A stretch of 64,000 bases of DNA. Source: Corythucha ciliata. Its lineage: Eukaryota; Arthropoda; Insecta; Hemiptera; Tingidae. Positions 33,951 to 45,609 of the stretch are shown in pieces. The stretch spans positions 20,646,001 through 20,710,000 of the forward strand of contig CM075943.1 in the NCBI GenBank assembly GCA_038030265.1, in the 5' to 3' direction. The notes under the pieces were generated by a model. It was given only the letters and a program-made list of their open reading frames with translations. It was not told where the DNA came from and ran no database searches. The position numbers and the translations under genes were made by a program. Numbering within the stretch: position 1 is the first letter of the stretch; each line of letters begins with the position of its first letter.

Positions 33951-35325
33951 TAATAATCCTTAAATGTTCTGAATCTCCGTATAATATTCCTATTCCGATA
34001 TTTCTATAATATTCCGTACATGTTCCTGGCTGTATGATTCCACAATTCATGCCATTAAAAAAAAAAAAAAAATTGGGGCTAAATGTCCGCGAAATGGCAA
34101 GTTTGCAATGTTTTTCGTGGGATCGGATGGTTCATACATCTTTATAGATTCCAGTTTCTCTTTAACGTGAATACGTTTTACGGGAGTATAGGGACCAAAT
34201 CGGCAGAAGTGGCAAAAGTGGGTCTCAGAGCGCGTGCGTCGCCTAGTGTGTGTGGTGCTGGGTGGAGGGAATGAGGGATATCACCAAGATCACAGCTCAA
34301 AACTCAAGCTCAATTGCCACTTGCCAGCCGAAAAACGTATTCACGCAAAAAATCCGGCCAAGGACCTAACGGTTTTTTTTTTTTTTTTTCCCCCAATTCG
34401 TTCATTAGAGAACTTCAAAGGCCATCTCAAACCCTTGGCCCTTCTTTCTAGGTGAAGAAATCTGGCCACCCTAATTATATTCTCCTCTGTGCTTCTGAAA
34501 CACCACACGTGTTTTTTTTTTTTTTTTTTTTCACGTCAGATTCAACCAACAGGGCATCAGATCGGTCTAGGAGCTGTTGCAGGGGCCCCAGTATCAGCAT
34601 TTAAAACATTGTAGGAAAAACGCTACGGCCAGCGCAATTGGCAGCTTGCATGGGCTCTATTAGTAAGCATTCCTTTTTATATCAGGGGCCTTTCCCCCGC
34701 GGTCGTCGGGGAAGTGCTGGAGCCTCAAAAGCATCTCAAAAGGTTCAGAAAAGGCCGTTTAAGTTATTGCGTTGCCACGCACAACTCCGGCATTTGGGCC
34801 CACATTCTATCTTAAAATAGTTCATTTGGGCCAAGATTTATCCCTTTTTGGAGCATTTATGGTATTTCCTGTTGATTTTATTTCGTTTAATGTTAAAAAA
34901 GGTCGTCGTGCGGCGTGCCATATAATTGTGTACGAAAAAGGATAAATTGCATCGCAGTCGAGATCATCGAGACCTACATAGAATATACCTTGATTATAGC
35001 GCACGTCGCACCTCTGAAAATTAACTACGTCACTCATCCTCCGATTGTTATTGCCTTTCAGGCTCGATATGGCACTATCCACTTGACGGCAGAATATATT
35101 GACAAAAAAAGTAGAAGAACCAGAATTGAGATTGCTAGAATTCGTTTCTTCCATGTTACTATTTGTTGGATGTCCCCGAAAATTCTAACAAGCGAAACTG
35201 ATTTTAGAAAAAGCTCTAGTAAAGAAATTTGGGGTTTGAAAGAGTGAAATTGAGGTATGAGAAATAATTGGAAAAACTGGTTTGGGGGGGGGGGGCTAAA
35301 TTGGAATCTTCGTACCGTCAATAAG
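33951..35325. other. Unannotated, with poly(T) tracts
   Basis: No gene recognised. T tracts of about 17-22 bases lie at 34373 and 34511. One class D-like unit (GTCCGCGAAATGGCAAGTTT) follows an A17-type tract at about 34080. The 110-codon frames on opposite strands at 34822-35247 overlap each other and have no domain. Confidence 0.45.
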
Positions 35326-35329
35326 ATTT

Positions 35330-36990
35330 TAACGCTAAATTGTCAGTTTTAGGTCAGGGCTATTTGGTTTCTTTCTTGGGCTAAATTGCATGGTTTCTGG
35401 GCCAAAGACTAGAGTCCGTTCCAGAGTCAACATTGCAGGTTTTTTAGGCCCGAAGAACAGGACATAGTGGTGAGAAAACTAGCAGTTCACGACAGGAGTG
35501 TGTTTCTAGGTAGGAATAAGGACCAAAACCTTGCAATTGGTTTGAAGTGAAGGCCCTGAATTTGCAATTTGCCTAAATTAACACTCAAAGCCCCGAAAAT
35601 GTTTCACTACCATTCAGTCAGGATTCTTGTAATTTTGTCAGTGTAGGACTGCAGTCGGGGCCGGCTTGCCCAGGATTATATACGACACGACACGGCAGAT
35701 AATATTTGCCACCAAAATGTTGCAATTTTGTTTCGGGTACGGCATATGGGCCTTGTATCAGCCTACAAAGCGGCCGGAGTTCTAACCCCACAAAAAAACA
35801 AAGTGCAATAGCTTGTAATTTCATGATTATTAAGCATTGAAACTTGCAATTTCTCCGAACTCCAACTTCTACCTCTAAACTGCAATTTTGCTTTAAGGCC
35901 CTGTTGCAATTTCACCGAAACTAAGTTCACTCAAATTAGGACCCAAACTTTGCAAGCTACTTTAATTTTTAATTGCAAATAGATTGAAGTTCAAATTCAA
36001 AGTTATGAGCGCAGCCGGTGCAGGCTTGCCCTGGGCTCGTGGTCATTAAAAACAATAGTGGCTGAAACTTGCAGCTTTGCTGAAATTTAAACGTGAAACT
36101 CGCAGCATCGCGAATATTCTGCCAGGAAACTTCTAATTTCACGGATATATTTTCCGGCGAAATGTTGAAATTTTGCGGCTGTAGTCATCAAACTTTGAGC
36201 ATTGTCGTAGCTGGATGTACCGGGTTCCGATCCACTTAGAAAGTATATAGAAAAACAAAATGAAGCTTGCAATTTCGCGGAAATATAGGCCGGAAACTAA
36301 GCAATTTTGCGGATATTCAGCCCCGTACAAAAGACCCTGAAACTTGCAGTTTTACTAAAATTAAGACCTGGAACTACCAATATCGCTTATGTGTGCCTTC
36401 AAAATTTTGCTATTTGGTGTCTATTCGCCGGGATTTGAGTGCTGTATAGGCTGGCTTTTCCGCGGCATCCCTGAAGAAGGAAATACCTGAAACTTTCAAT
36501 TTTGTTGAAATTGAGACGTGGTACTCGCAATATTGCCATTACTCAGCCAAAAAAAGCCCAATTTCGCGCAAATATTTGTTTTCAAAATGTCGCAATTTCG
36601 CGGCTACATTCATCAGAAGACTTTGGGCCTTGTCGTGGCCGGCTGATCCGGGTTCCACGCTCTGGTTTTCTGTTTCTGAAAACCAGAAACTGATGATTTC
36701 ACGAGAATAAAATACCGGAAACTAGCAATTTCACCGATAGATTGAACCAAAACTGGCATTTCCGCAGATTTTGCGCTCCGAGTGACGTGATTTTATGACT
36801 GTATGTAATTTGTCAGATTTGGATTAAGTCACGGCTGACGGGTTCCATGGCCTCTAAAAACAAAAACCCCAAAATTTGTAATTTCGCGAAGAATAAGACC
36901 AAAAAATTGCAATTTGAAAGATATTTAGAGCCGAAACTTACATATTTCCAGATATTTAGCTCCATGTAATTCTGCGGCTATTATTCTCAA
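35330..36990 (-). repeat. Degenerate tandem array, class C, with higher-order spacer
   Basis: Phrases 'gaaacttgcaatttcgc' and 'ggaaatattgagcc' recur about every 30 bp. The GC-richer spacer (for example TTGTCGTGGCCGGCTGATCC at about 36617) recurs near 35660, 35760, 36015, 36205, 36445, 36635 and 36840, mostly 190-255 bp apart. This is the longest class C block in the window. Confidence 0.8.
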
Positions 36991-37290
36991 TTTCACCTGT
37001 GAATTAAAAGAGTTTCCACGATTTTTTAGCTGTGAATTAGCGATTTTTTTTCAATTTCAACCACGAACTAGCGATTTTCACAATTTTAGCAGTGAATTAG
37101 GCAGTGCTTTTTTTTACTTGTAGCGTTGAATTAGCGTTTTTTCTTATAATTTTAGCCAGGGACTCGACCTTAGAATAGCACATTAGCGTTTTTCACATTT
37201 CAGACGCGAATTAGCGCTTTTTTCTGCGTTATCCACGATGTTGCCTCAAGAAAACTCGAATTAGCGTTTTCTGCGCTAAAACACTGCGAC
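36990..37290 (+). repeat. Degenerate tandem array, class A, short block
   Basis: About ten units of 'gaattagcg' and 'ttttt(c)tcaatttta' directly after a class C block. The class and orientation change within a few tens of bases. Confidence 0.8.
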
Positions 37291-38615
37291 GGCTGAATAA
37301 GTTCAAATGGAAGAGGAGATTTCGTATTCGCATTGAAAAAACAGCCAAGAGGAAAGGGAGTTGTACAGAATCTCATGGCGATTTTGATTTCTTAAGGGCA
37401 AAATGTTCTGCTTTAATGCTAATCAGCCATAGTTTGAAGGGGCAATTTGTAGCTGATTGTATTGGCACCCGGCCTCCAAACCCTTGAATCGCATGCCTAC
37501 CCCTCTCCATCCGTGTTTTTAAAACGATTTGACGCGGCACATGGGGGAGGGTGTAATTCTGCTGAACTGGTAAGGTCGTACCGTAAGAAGAGTTGAAGCA
37601 ATAAGATGTCTTTCTTCATTACTATTTCTCACATTACCCAGCTACTTTGTGCATTAAGACGTTATACGAATATTGCCTTATTACTCCCACATCACAAGTA
37701 CTCGAAGTACAAGAATACGCATGTTTCAATAGATCTTGATATATCACCGAAAACATATAGCGGCTTATTTCATTGCCAAAAAGTGTTCAAAAATAATTTA
37801 ATATAACATTCTGAAGGCTAAGGAACCTTTATCCACAGCGTGAATCCACGTAATAAAAAGTTAAGGCAGAGAAATTTTCGAATATCATCGGGATGGTGGG
37901 ACGCTGTAATAAAGAAATCATTAACCCTTCATTTATTACGTCAGAAATTAACTATTTAATCATTCCGGAATTAGTAAGATTTCTTCTTCGGCCCATTTTA
38001 ACGAGTCGGACAATAGGCACATGAGCGTAAACTGGAGCTAAATGCATTAGACTAAACAACAGAGAATTCAATCAGTTTTTGTGACATTAGCTACTGAACG
38101 ATTTTAATTCTGACTATGTACCCTGTCGCACACCATTGATTGAACCTTAAATTTTTGAGGTGAATGGCCCATCGTAGTAGAGGGAAAAGAGTATGAAAAG
38201 AAATGAGTGTTGGATGAGTGGGGGTGAGGTGGGGGTCAAGGGCTCGCACGGGTCTTCAACATAGAAAGTGGAAGTCGAAAAAGGATGAAAGGACTTTGTT
38301 TGAGTGCGAGACAGTCGAGCTTCCGCGGCGCCAAGTTTTCAGGTAACGTTTAACGGAATGGGCCCGCGGTGCTCTTCCATCAAGTTCTTTCTAGGAAGTT
38401 AAATTATTCACACAGAAGAAGAAAACGAAAAGAATGTGGAGAAGTTATGGACAAATTTTTGGGTCCAAGCAGCAATGAACATTTTTCGAGTTTCATTCAT
38501 GCGCCGCCTGCTAGATTTTTCTTTGAAGCGCGAGCGCTAGCTGATATAAGAGACCACGAATGCCGATTAACCCCGATCAAGTGAACAGTTAAGGAAAATC
38601 TGAGGATTTTGCGCG
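37291..38615. other. Unannotated sequence
   Basis: No gene or element recognised. Short frames of 66-71 codons at 37606 and 38369 have no motif. Confidence 0.45.
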
Positions 38616-38619
38616 TTGC

Positions 38620-39180
38620 GTGTTTCAAAACTGAAGATTAGGAGACTACAAAACCTGCGATGTTACCTCAAAACTGAATATTTCGAACCTAAACCGGCAG
38701 CTTTACCACAAAAATAGCAATTTAACCACAAGAATAGCGATTTTAGCACAAAAATGAAGATTTTATCACAAAACTGGAGATTTTAACGCAAAACAGGGAT
38801 TTTAGATTTTTTTATTTAGGGAGCGAAATCACAGACATTGGTTTTTTAGTGAGTCATTATGTTCCCTGTATTTGCTCGGGAATTCACAAAACGGTCTGGA
38901 AACTGTAACCCTATCGCCCCTCTTCGCCATACTGAGCTGACTGTACAGCCGAAACTGGAGTTTTTACTACCAAAACTAAGAGCTTTTCCTCAATAAATCG
39001 ATCATAGACTCAATGGACAACCGACTGATGAAATATGGAATTTTCCACAAATTTCTCCATGTTTTATTCTGTAAGGACCAAATTTCACGTTTTTTAGCCA
39101 AAGTGTCATTCTCTGTGCCATAATTGCCAGTTTTTACACATTGAAAGGCTATATGTATAAACACCGACAGTTTACAGGCA
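38620..39180 (-). repeat. Degenerate tandem array, class F
   Basis: Phrases 'gcgattttagcacaaaaat' and 'agattttatcacaaaactgg' recur about every 20-25 bp. A gap without units lies at about 38810-38930. It is the reverse orientation of the block at 52300-53700. Confidence 0.75.
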
Positions 39181-39299
39181 ACTGGTGGGAAGTTTTTGAA
39201 TCGGTTAACTCCAACAACGTTTAGACGTTTTTCGTTGCTTTTTGTTTAAGCATACCTACATATAATATGATTGATAACATAACACAATAAACATATTTA

Positions 39300-39410
39300 G
39301 GCCCGATTTCACCAACTTCTTAAACCAAGATCAACAGCTAATCGCGATTACAATGTAAACGCTTGTATCAGAATTCATATGGGTCGCTATTTTGTTGGTG
39401 AAAATGGGCC
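39300..39410. mobile_element. Harbinger-like MITE, 111 bp, TTA TSD
   Basis: The ends GGCCCGATTTCACCAAC and, reverse complemented, GGCCCATTTTCACCAAC match at 15 of 17 positions. TTA flanks both sides (39297-39299 and 39411-39413). Short length, 3-bp TTA duplication and G-rich ends fit PIF/Harbinger MITEs. Confidence 0.78.
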
Positions 39411-39413
39411 TTA

Positions 39414-40660
39414 AGTGTTTTAATCGAAGGAAAATCAATATTTCTGTTCAAATTTCAATATACAGCTTCCAAGTGCATCTTTATAAAAGCGTTTGAAAGC
39501 AAGAACACGCACAGCAGGGGAGAGGGGAACTATTTCTAGAATAACATATTTCAGGTAGTATACTAGAATCTTGAAGTGCGCAAGCTGAGAAGAACTCTTT
39601 ACCCAGATAAACACACGAGCGTGTTTATTTACACTCTTTCTCGACCCCTCGCCCCTCTTATCCCATACTAACCCATCATCATTTAACACTCTCGCCTCCT
39701 GAAAAAGTTTAGGAAGAAAAACTCTCTGGACCTCTTTACTTTCTATACGGTAGATTGTCTGTTTAGGCTGGCCCGTCGTGTTTTTTTGAGAGGCGGACTT
39801 GTCGGATTCTCTACTTCCCAACGATTGACACAGACCACCTCAGCTCTGCTACTCTAACGGTTGGAAGAAGAGGGTAGAAGAAAAAGAGTATAAGCTTTTA
39901 ATGTTTACTCCCAGTTTAGCTCAACGCAAACAGGTAAACTTAACAAAAGCTTATACGTGCTCCTGCGATGTTCAGTGTTAAAAAAGTAAGAGGCCGTGCC
40001 TGAAATAAAAAAGGGTTAAAATAAGACTGAATGCTGATTAACAGGACAGGTTTATTGATGCAAGGATATCTAGAAAGAATACAACATATTACAAATTGAT
40101 GTGTTATGAAATTGTAGACTTCAATAAACGTTTTTATCGTGTTGGAATGTGAGGCTAAATAAGAGCATTGGCATCATTCGCAGAAGTGTTTGTCGAGAAC
40201 GTCAAACTTACTTTAGCGACATCAGAAGTGAGTGTACAGTTAGTTGTGGACAATAGTTATAGAAAACTTTCATTTCCCAGATCAATACCCCGGAAAACAA
40301 ATTCCGCCCTTCATGATAGATTACCGAGTCAACAGGAAACTTCTTTTTCAGACTCTCGAGTTCTGCCATAAGGGTTGAATATATTCATGGAGTTTACGAT
40401 TTAATGGCCGTTTTTAAAAATGGTGACTCCTTAATTCCCATAAAAAGTGTTATTCTGTTACTTTTGTGACGATCATGGGATGGGGTATCCGTATACCTGG
40501 AAAATGTTGAAATAGCCATACTAGTTCCCTATAAATCCATCGAGGCCTGCGGGATAGGCTTCAATCGAGCTTTCTATTCCTCCCATCATCGGCAGTCAAA
40601 AGGATTCGGGAGAGAGGGCTTTCCCCTAAAATCATCCCACGCGTAGAACGTAAAGCACCC
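39414..40660. other. Unannotated sequence
   Basis: No element recognised. The 128-codon minus frame at 39435-39821 is rich in Lys, Val and Ser and has no domain I recognise; overlapping tracts are AT-rich and no splice or promoter context supports it. Confidence 0.4.
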
Positions 40661-41070
40661 AATAAAGAACAATAAGGATGTTGGGGGCAGGACCCACCAA
40701 ACATTCACGATAAAATTGCACCGAAGGTGTGGTCCGATCTCCGGTTTGACCTCAGACCTTCAGCTACCTGAGCTACTCGGTCTTGGTCTTATCAGCCCGG
40801 CAATTGAGCCGAGTACGGAGCCGATGGACCGCCCCTCGCCGGGAGCGGAGGTGCTACTGCACTACGATTCCCGCCCCTGCCCCCGGCACTCCAACCGACC
40901 CAGCAAAACCGAGTCAGGGAGGACACCCGGCTCATCAGGACTGATGAGAACCGCGAGGGCGAAACAAGGACTGGGGATGTTGTGGTCAAGCGCCACGGCC
41001 GAGTTCAATAAAGAACGATAAGGATGTTGAGGGCAGGACCCACCAAACAATCGCGAAAAAATTGCACCGA
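40661..41070 (+). repeat. GC-rich element with 64-bp direct terminal repeats, 346-bp period
   Basis: The segment 40661-40724 (AATAAAGAACAATAAGGATG onward to TTGCACCGA) recurs at 41007-41070 with few changes. The 282 bp between them are clearly more GC-rich than the surroundings. This is either 1.18 copies of a 346-bp tandem monomer or a tiny element with terminal direct repeats. Inside, CTGATGAG (40941-40948), a CC-GCGA-GG stem-loop and CGAAAC (40960-40965) resemble a hammerhead core. Frames of 65-101 codons here overlap on both strands and are not credible genes. Confidence 0.7.
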
Positions 41071-42125
41071 CCGGCCCAGTCGGAAAATTACTGTTCATAA
41101 CTAAACAAAGATACATATATTAAAGATAAACACGTTGGATTGCAATGGGATTTTCTCAACCCAACAGTAGAAATTGTATTATTGTCTCAACACAAACAGT
41201 CGTGCTAATAAATGCAAGCACACTTCACAGATATACAAATAATAAATACTCCCGTTCAATACAAACAAGATAACAAAGGTAACTTTGAAAAAAGCAATAA
41301 AAATAAATAATCAAGCATCTAATCTGTTGTGACAAGAGTGGTCGGAAATAAGAGGAAAGGCATTTCTGTTGACTCAATAACAATTATTAGTACGGTGCAA
41401 TTAGACCTAAAACAAAGTAAAATTAAAAGTTTCCCTTCAACGCCAAATCGTTCCTTACAACCCACATATTGATTGGTAAAAAGTTCCACCATTCGGAGCT
41501 AGGGGTTTTGGTGAGAGGGGGTAATAAGTTAGTAAATTCTTACTTTGTTCTACAGTATTTCTAAAATATTTAGAAATCCATAAGGTTTAGCGAGAAAATG
41601 AGCATTTACAAAAATTATCTTCATGAAATTGCCCACAAAAATGATCCCAGAGATAACATTACTTAAGTGAACGGTTCGAGAGTTACGGTGGGTATAGTAG
41701 TACACATCTTTCGAATCTCGACGTTTTTTGTCGAAAAAACTGGCATAAGGAAACTTTTTGTTTTTTGCATGATTGAGTTTTTTAAAATCAAAAGAACTCA
41801 TCGATTTGAACTTGGGAAGGATAGCGTCGAGGCGAATACGGATTTTCCATTTTTTGGCGGAAAGCGGGGTCGGATCATCAGCGGCAGCTTTGAGGCGTCT
41901 TTTTAGTGTCAATGGATGCAGCGTTCCGCAAGACCATGCGCGGCAGGGTGACCAGTGGCGGCGGAAGTGGGGTTCAGGGTCAGCGAATGCTCCCCCAAAG
42001 GTCTTGCGGATTGGGGGAGCGCTGCGTTTGAGGAATCGAGAAAAAAATGGCTTCGTGTTGAATTTGCCTCCTAAAAATTATCGTTCCCACCTTCTACAAC
42101 ATGAATCGGGTTCACCAGCCAGATC
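41071..42125. other. Unannotated sequence
   Basis: No gene recognised. The 120-125-codon frames at 41550-41912 (minus) and 41773-42150 (plus) overlap and have no domain. A CAGTGGCGGCGGAAGTGG string at about 41951 resembles a hAT-type end, but no partner was found. Confidence 0.4.
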
Positions 42126-42129
42126 TGCA

Positions 42130-42550
42130 GCCAGAACTGGGCTACCTTAGTGCCGAATCCGCGAAATTGCTTCTGTGAATGCTACAAACGTGTGAAATTG
42201 CTATCTTGAACCCCGTGAAATATGACTTTTCAAGGAGCCAACCCCGCAAATTTGGATTTTTAGGGAATCAATCCTTCAAAATTGATTTTTCAAAGGGCCA
42301 AATCTTTAAAATTTTGGCTTAAAGGGGTGAAAACTGTCAATTCTAGCCATCTATCAAGACAATTCCAATCAAGACCATAAAGAAGAGGAATGAGACTCTG
42401 ATATCAACTGTTTCGTCCTTCTGGTTGGCCTTTTTGGGTGATTAAAACCCGAGAAATTTGGTAGTTTCGAATCCTAATCCTCGAAATTTGGGCCTTGAAA
42501 GGCTAACCCCCTCGAAAATTATATTTTAATGTGCTCAATGGGCATTTTGG
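42130..42550 (+). repeat. Degenerate tandem array, class E
   Basis: Phrases 'cgtgaaatt', 'gatttttcaaagggcca' and 'cctcgaaatttgg' recur about every 30-35 bp. It precedes a class A block, as at 1.6-3.5 kb but in the opposite order. Confidence 0.7.
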
Positions 42551-42649
42551 CTCTGAGTGGAAAGTACATTTCACATACTGGTAGACCTACACCTTAGCGG
42601 GGCTCGGGGTGGATAACTCTATGAGGCCCTTGAAATCTGTCTGTATTTG

Positions 42650-43765
42650 TGCTTTTTCTCACTTTTAGCAACAAATAAGTTGCATTCAGAAGCCGAGAAT
42701 CGTCATATTTTCAATGTTGAACATTTATTGGGACATTTGTCCATTTTATCCGCGAATAAGCGCTTTTGCTCAATTTTCAGCAGAGAATTACCATTTTTCT
42801 GAATTTGAACGTAAAATTACCATTTTTAGGTCCGTTTTTTTTTTATTTTTTTATTTATTATTTTTTTTTAACGCCGCCGGGGCGTTGAGTGCCTCCTGTT
42901 GCCTCCTACATCTTCGATTAAGAAATTTAAAGAACTGGACCATCATCTGCGAACCATGAGGAAATATTTTTGATCATGAAAAAATGAAGTTTTTATTCAG
43001 CTCCTTTAATCAACAATTGCTAAAGCGGGCCTTATTTCCCGAATAAGGGATTTTTATCAAATTGCTACAAGTTGGCGTTTTGCTCAATTTTTAGCCGCGA
43101 ATCAGCCCGGGTTTTCTCATTTTGAGCTGAAATTTTGAGTTTTCCTTATTTTTAGCCGCGCTAATTACTGATTTTTTCAATGCCATTTCATTTCAATTTA
43201 GTTATGGATTAGCGCTTTTTCTTAGTTTTGGCCTCTAAATATCCTTTAGAAGATATGGATTGGCGTTTTCTCAACTTTATCCGCGAGTAAGTGATTTTGT
43301 TCATTTTTATCCGAAAATTAACGTTTTTCCTACAGTTTATTCGTGAATTAGCGCTTTTACTTAATTTTGTCGACGGATTAGGCGATTTTTCTCAATTTTA
43401 GCCGCGGGCTTGGCCTAAAAACAGCACATTAGTGGTTTTTTGGTACATTTCAGCCGTAAAATTGCCACTATACACCGAGAATCAGCGATTTTTTCTAAAT
43501 TATGGTCTGAAAGTTGCATCAAGAAACCAGGAATGAGCGCTTTTTTGCAGTTTTAGCCACGAATATTAGCACTTTTCCAAATTTTTTGCCGCCTACTCGC
43601 CCCAACATCGGCACGTTAGAGCGCCTTCTCAATTTCATCTGCTTAAGGACCTAGAGAAACTTGGGAATCAGCGTATTTTCTCTTTTTTAGCCGCGAATTT
43701 GCTTCTAGAAGGCACAAATTTTCTAAATTTTAGCCGTCAGAATTGCGCTTTCGTGGATTCGATCA
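42650..43765 (+). repeat. Degenerate tandem array, class A
   Basis: Phrases 'gcgaattagcgcttttt' and 'ctcaattttagccgcg' recur at about 30 bp. A T-rich stretch interrupts it near 42835-42870. Confidence 0.82.
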
Positions 43766-44379
43766 AATATTTAGCTATACTGTTCGCTGATCACCAGTTC
43801 TATTCTCCTAGTCGGATGGGCTGAAAATTGTCGAAAGGAGCCATGTCACTGAACAATTCCAATCGTAGTATACCAAAAATCCTCTTCACGTACTTAAATC
43901 TATGAACATGAACCTAAAAATCATCATTTTTCCATATTTAAGCTTTTCGGGGGCCCTCTGTGATAGGTGACCCTGGGCGGTCCGCCCCCTTCGCCCGTAC
44001 CTCGGTATACGCTATTGTTCACGGCATACTCTTGCTCTTTCACACTAATCTCCTGCTCTGAATAGTGTGAATTCGCAATTTTATGGCCGATGTAGCCGAT
44101 TTAGCTTATAACACGTCATTTATCTAGTAAAATTGTGTCTTTAGGACTCAAATTATTACGAAAATTAACCCAGAAACAAGAGAATTTCATGGAGAGGCGG
44201 TAATTTGGTGAAGGATTTGGAATTTTTGCCGCAAGAATTGTATTTTTCACATATAGGCATAATTGATTCGCAAAATGGTATTTTCTAGAGGGGTGGGGGT
44301 AAATCTGACTGCTCAGATTCTTGCTCCCCTAATGCCAACTGACTTCCGCCCCCACTGAGGGTGACTTGGGGCGCTGAAT

Positions 44380-44960
44380 TTCTAAAAGATTCCAGGTTCC
44401 TCGCAGTGCCTTTGGAATTCTTCGCTTTTAAAAACGGTTGCATTGTCAGATAATAGGACTGAAGGATAACCATGAACGGTGAATATATATTTTCGAGGAG
44501 AGCGACGGTCAGTGCGTTTCGAATGGTGCGCACTTTTTCCCAATTTGATTTTGAGCCTATGCTGATAAGAAAAAAAGTCCTTCAACTGGACCCGCATAGT
44601 CAACATGTACCCTGTCCCAGTTCTCGTCGGGCTAATCCGAAGGATGTATGGGGGCTTTCTTCGGGTTGTGACCGACTTTTGAACAGGACTCGCAGCTTTT
44701 GACCTCTTTTTCTATGTCTTCATCCAATCTTTCCCAATAAACATATCTTCTTGCGAACTGTTTCATTTTTGTTATTCCTATAAGTTGTGACGTGTGAAGT
44801 TCTGTAAGAATAGGCCCCAAAACATTTGGGGCCACAAAAAAATTGTATCCAAGGTTCGATCAATACGTTGGTCGCCTATCGATAGAAGATGAAGATGATC
44901 TTCCCACATATTAGAAAAAAAAATGTCAGAAGGATCCGGGGCCCCCATTGATGCCGGCAC
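44380..44960 (-). pseudogene. pol: Ty3/gypsy integrase fragment (second element)
   Basis: Frame 44835-44632 reads through the integrase zinc finger: LHTSQLIGITKMKQFARRYV supplies the His pair and CESCSKVGH the Cys pair. Frame 44606-44382 contains HGYPSVLLSDNATVFKSEEF, the second catalytic Asp of the DDE core. The frames do not join, and neither RT nor the end of integrase is present. The sequence differs clearly from the 11-14 kb element, so it is a second family. Confidence 0.82.
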
Positions 44961-44965
44961 TGTCT
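44818..44965. repeat. Dispersed repeat shared with 57.54-57.71 kb, copy 1
   Basis: TATCCAAGGTTCGATCAATA, GTTGGTCGCCTATCGAT, CATATTAGAAAAAAAA and a GGCCCC-rich end followed by GGCACTG recur in the same order and orientation at 57536-57712. It overlaps the gypsy integrase fragment, so the other copy may be of gypsy origin too. Confidence 0.8.
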
Positions 44966-45170
44966 ATAATAAATTAATTTTGCGGGCATGGCTCTTCCAG
45001 AAATCAAATTTGGTGGATTTGGCTCTTCCAAAAATTAATTTTGCGTTTTCGTTGTTTCCGAAAATCAATATCACTGATTTTGCTCACTCAAAAAAGGAGT
45101 TTTTCACGGGTTTGTCTCTCACAAAAGACATTTTCCCTGATTTTGACTCTCCAAAAGATTAATTTTGTGG
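44966..45170 (-). repeat. Degenerate tandem array, class B, short block
   Basis: Six or so units with 'aattttgcgggcatggctc' and 'ttccagaaatc'. It directly follows the GGCACTG end of the dispersed repeat. Confidence 0.75.
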
Positions 45171-45605
45171 GGTTGCTACCAAGGATGTCTATACTCCGTC
45201 AAATTCTTTCAGATTACTCTCGGGGTGTGCGTGGGGATGGGTAGTCACGCGGAACTGGTGCCTCAGTTGCGGGGGGGGGGAGGGATCCAACCGATGAGCC
45301 ATCTCGTGCTGGCCTGTCGTCTAATTCTACTGTTTCAACTACCAAGAGGCCGTTGCGGTCACCAAGACTCAGCTTTCGGTCGCTTCTTTACAATTTATCT
45401 CCCCCCCCCCCATCGTGGAAGTTTGAGAATTGAAGACTAGAATTGAGACAGTAGTATAATAGAGACAGTAGTATTGAGAAATTAAGATAGTAGAATTAAG
45501 ACAAATCGCTCATCGGTAGTGGCGCCGACACTACATCCAAGGTGTAGCAGCCGCTACACCCCTCTTAAGGGTGGGTGGTCCATGATCGAGGAGCTGATAA
45601 ATGTT
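45171..45605. other. Unannotated; G/C runs and short GAGACAGTAGTA repeats
   Basis: No gene recognised. A G run at about 45271 and a C run at about 45402 flank a frame of 91 codons with no motif. A few degenerate AGACAGTAGTATTGAGA units occupy 45432-45500. Confidence 0.45.
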
Positions 45606-45609
45606 ATCT

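Noticed and set aside
39435..39821. 128-codon minus-strand frame as a gene
   Set aside because: No recognisable domain, signal or supporting splice or promoter context; it is a length reached by chance in 64 kb.
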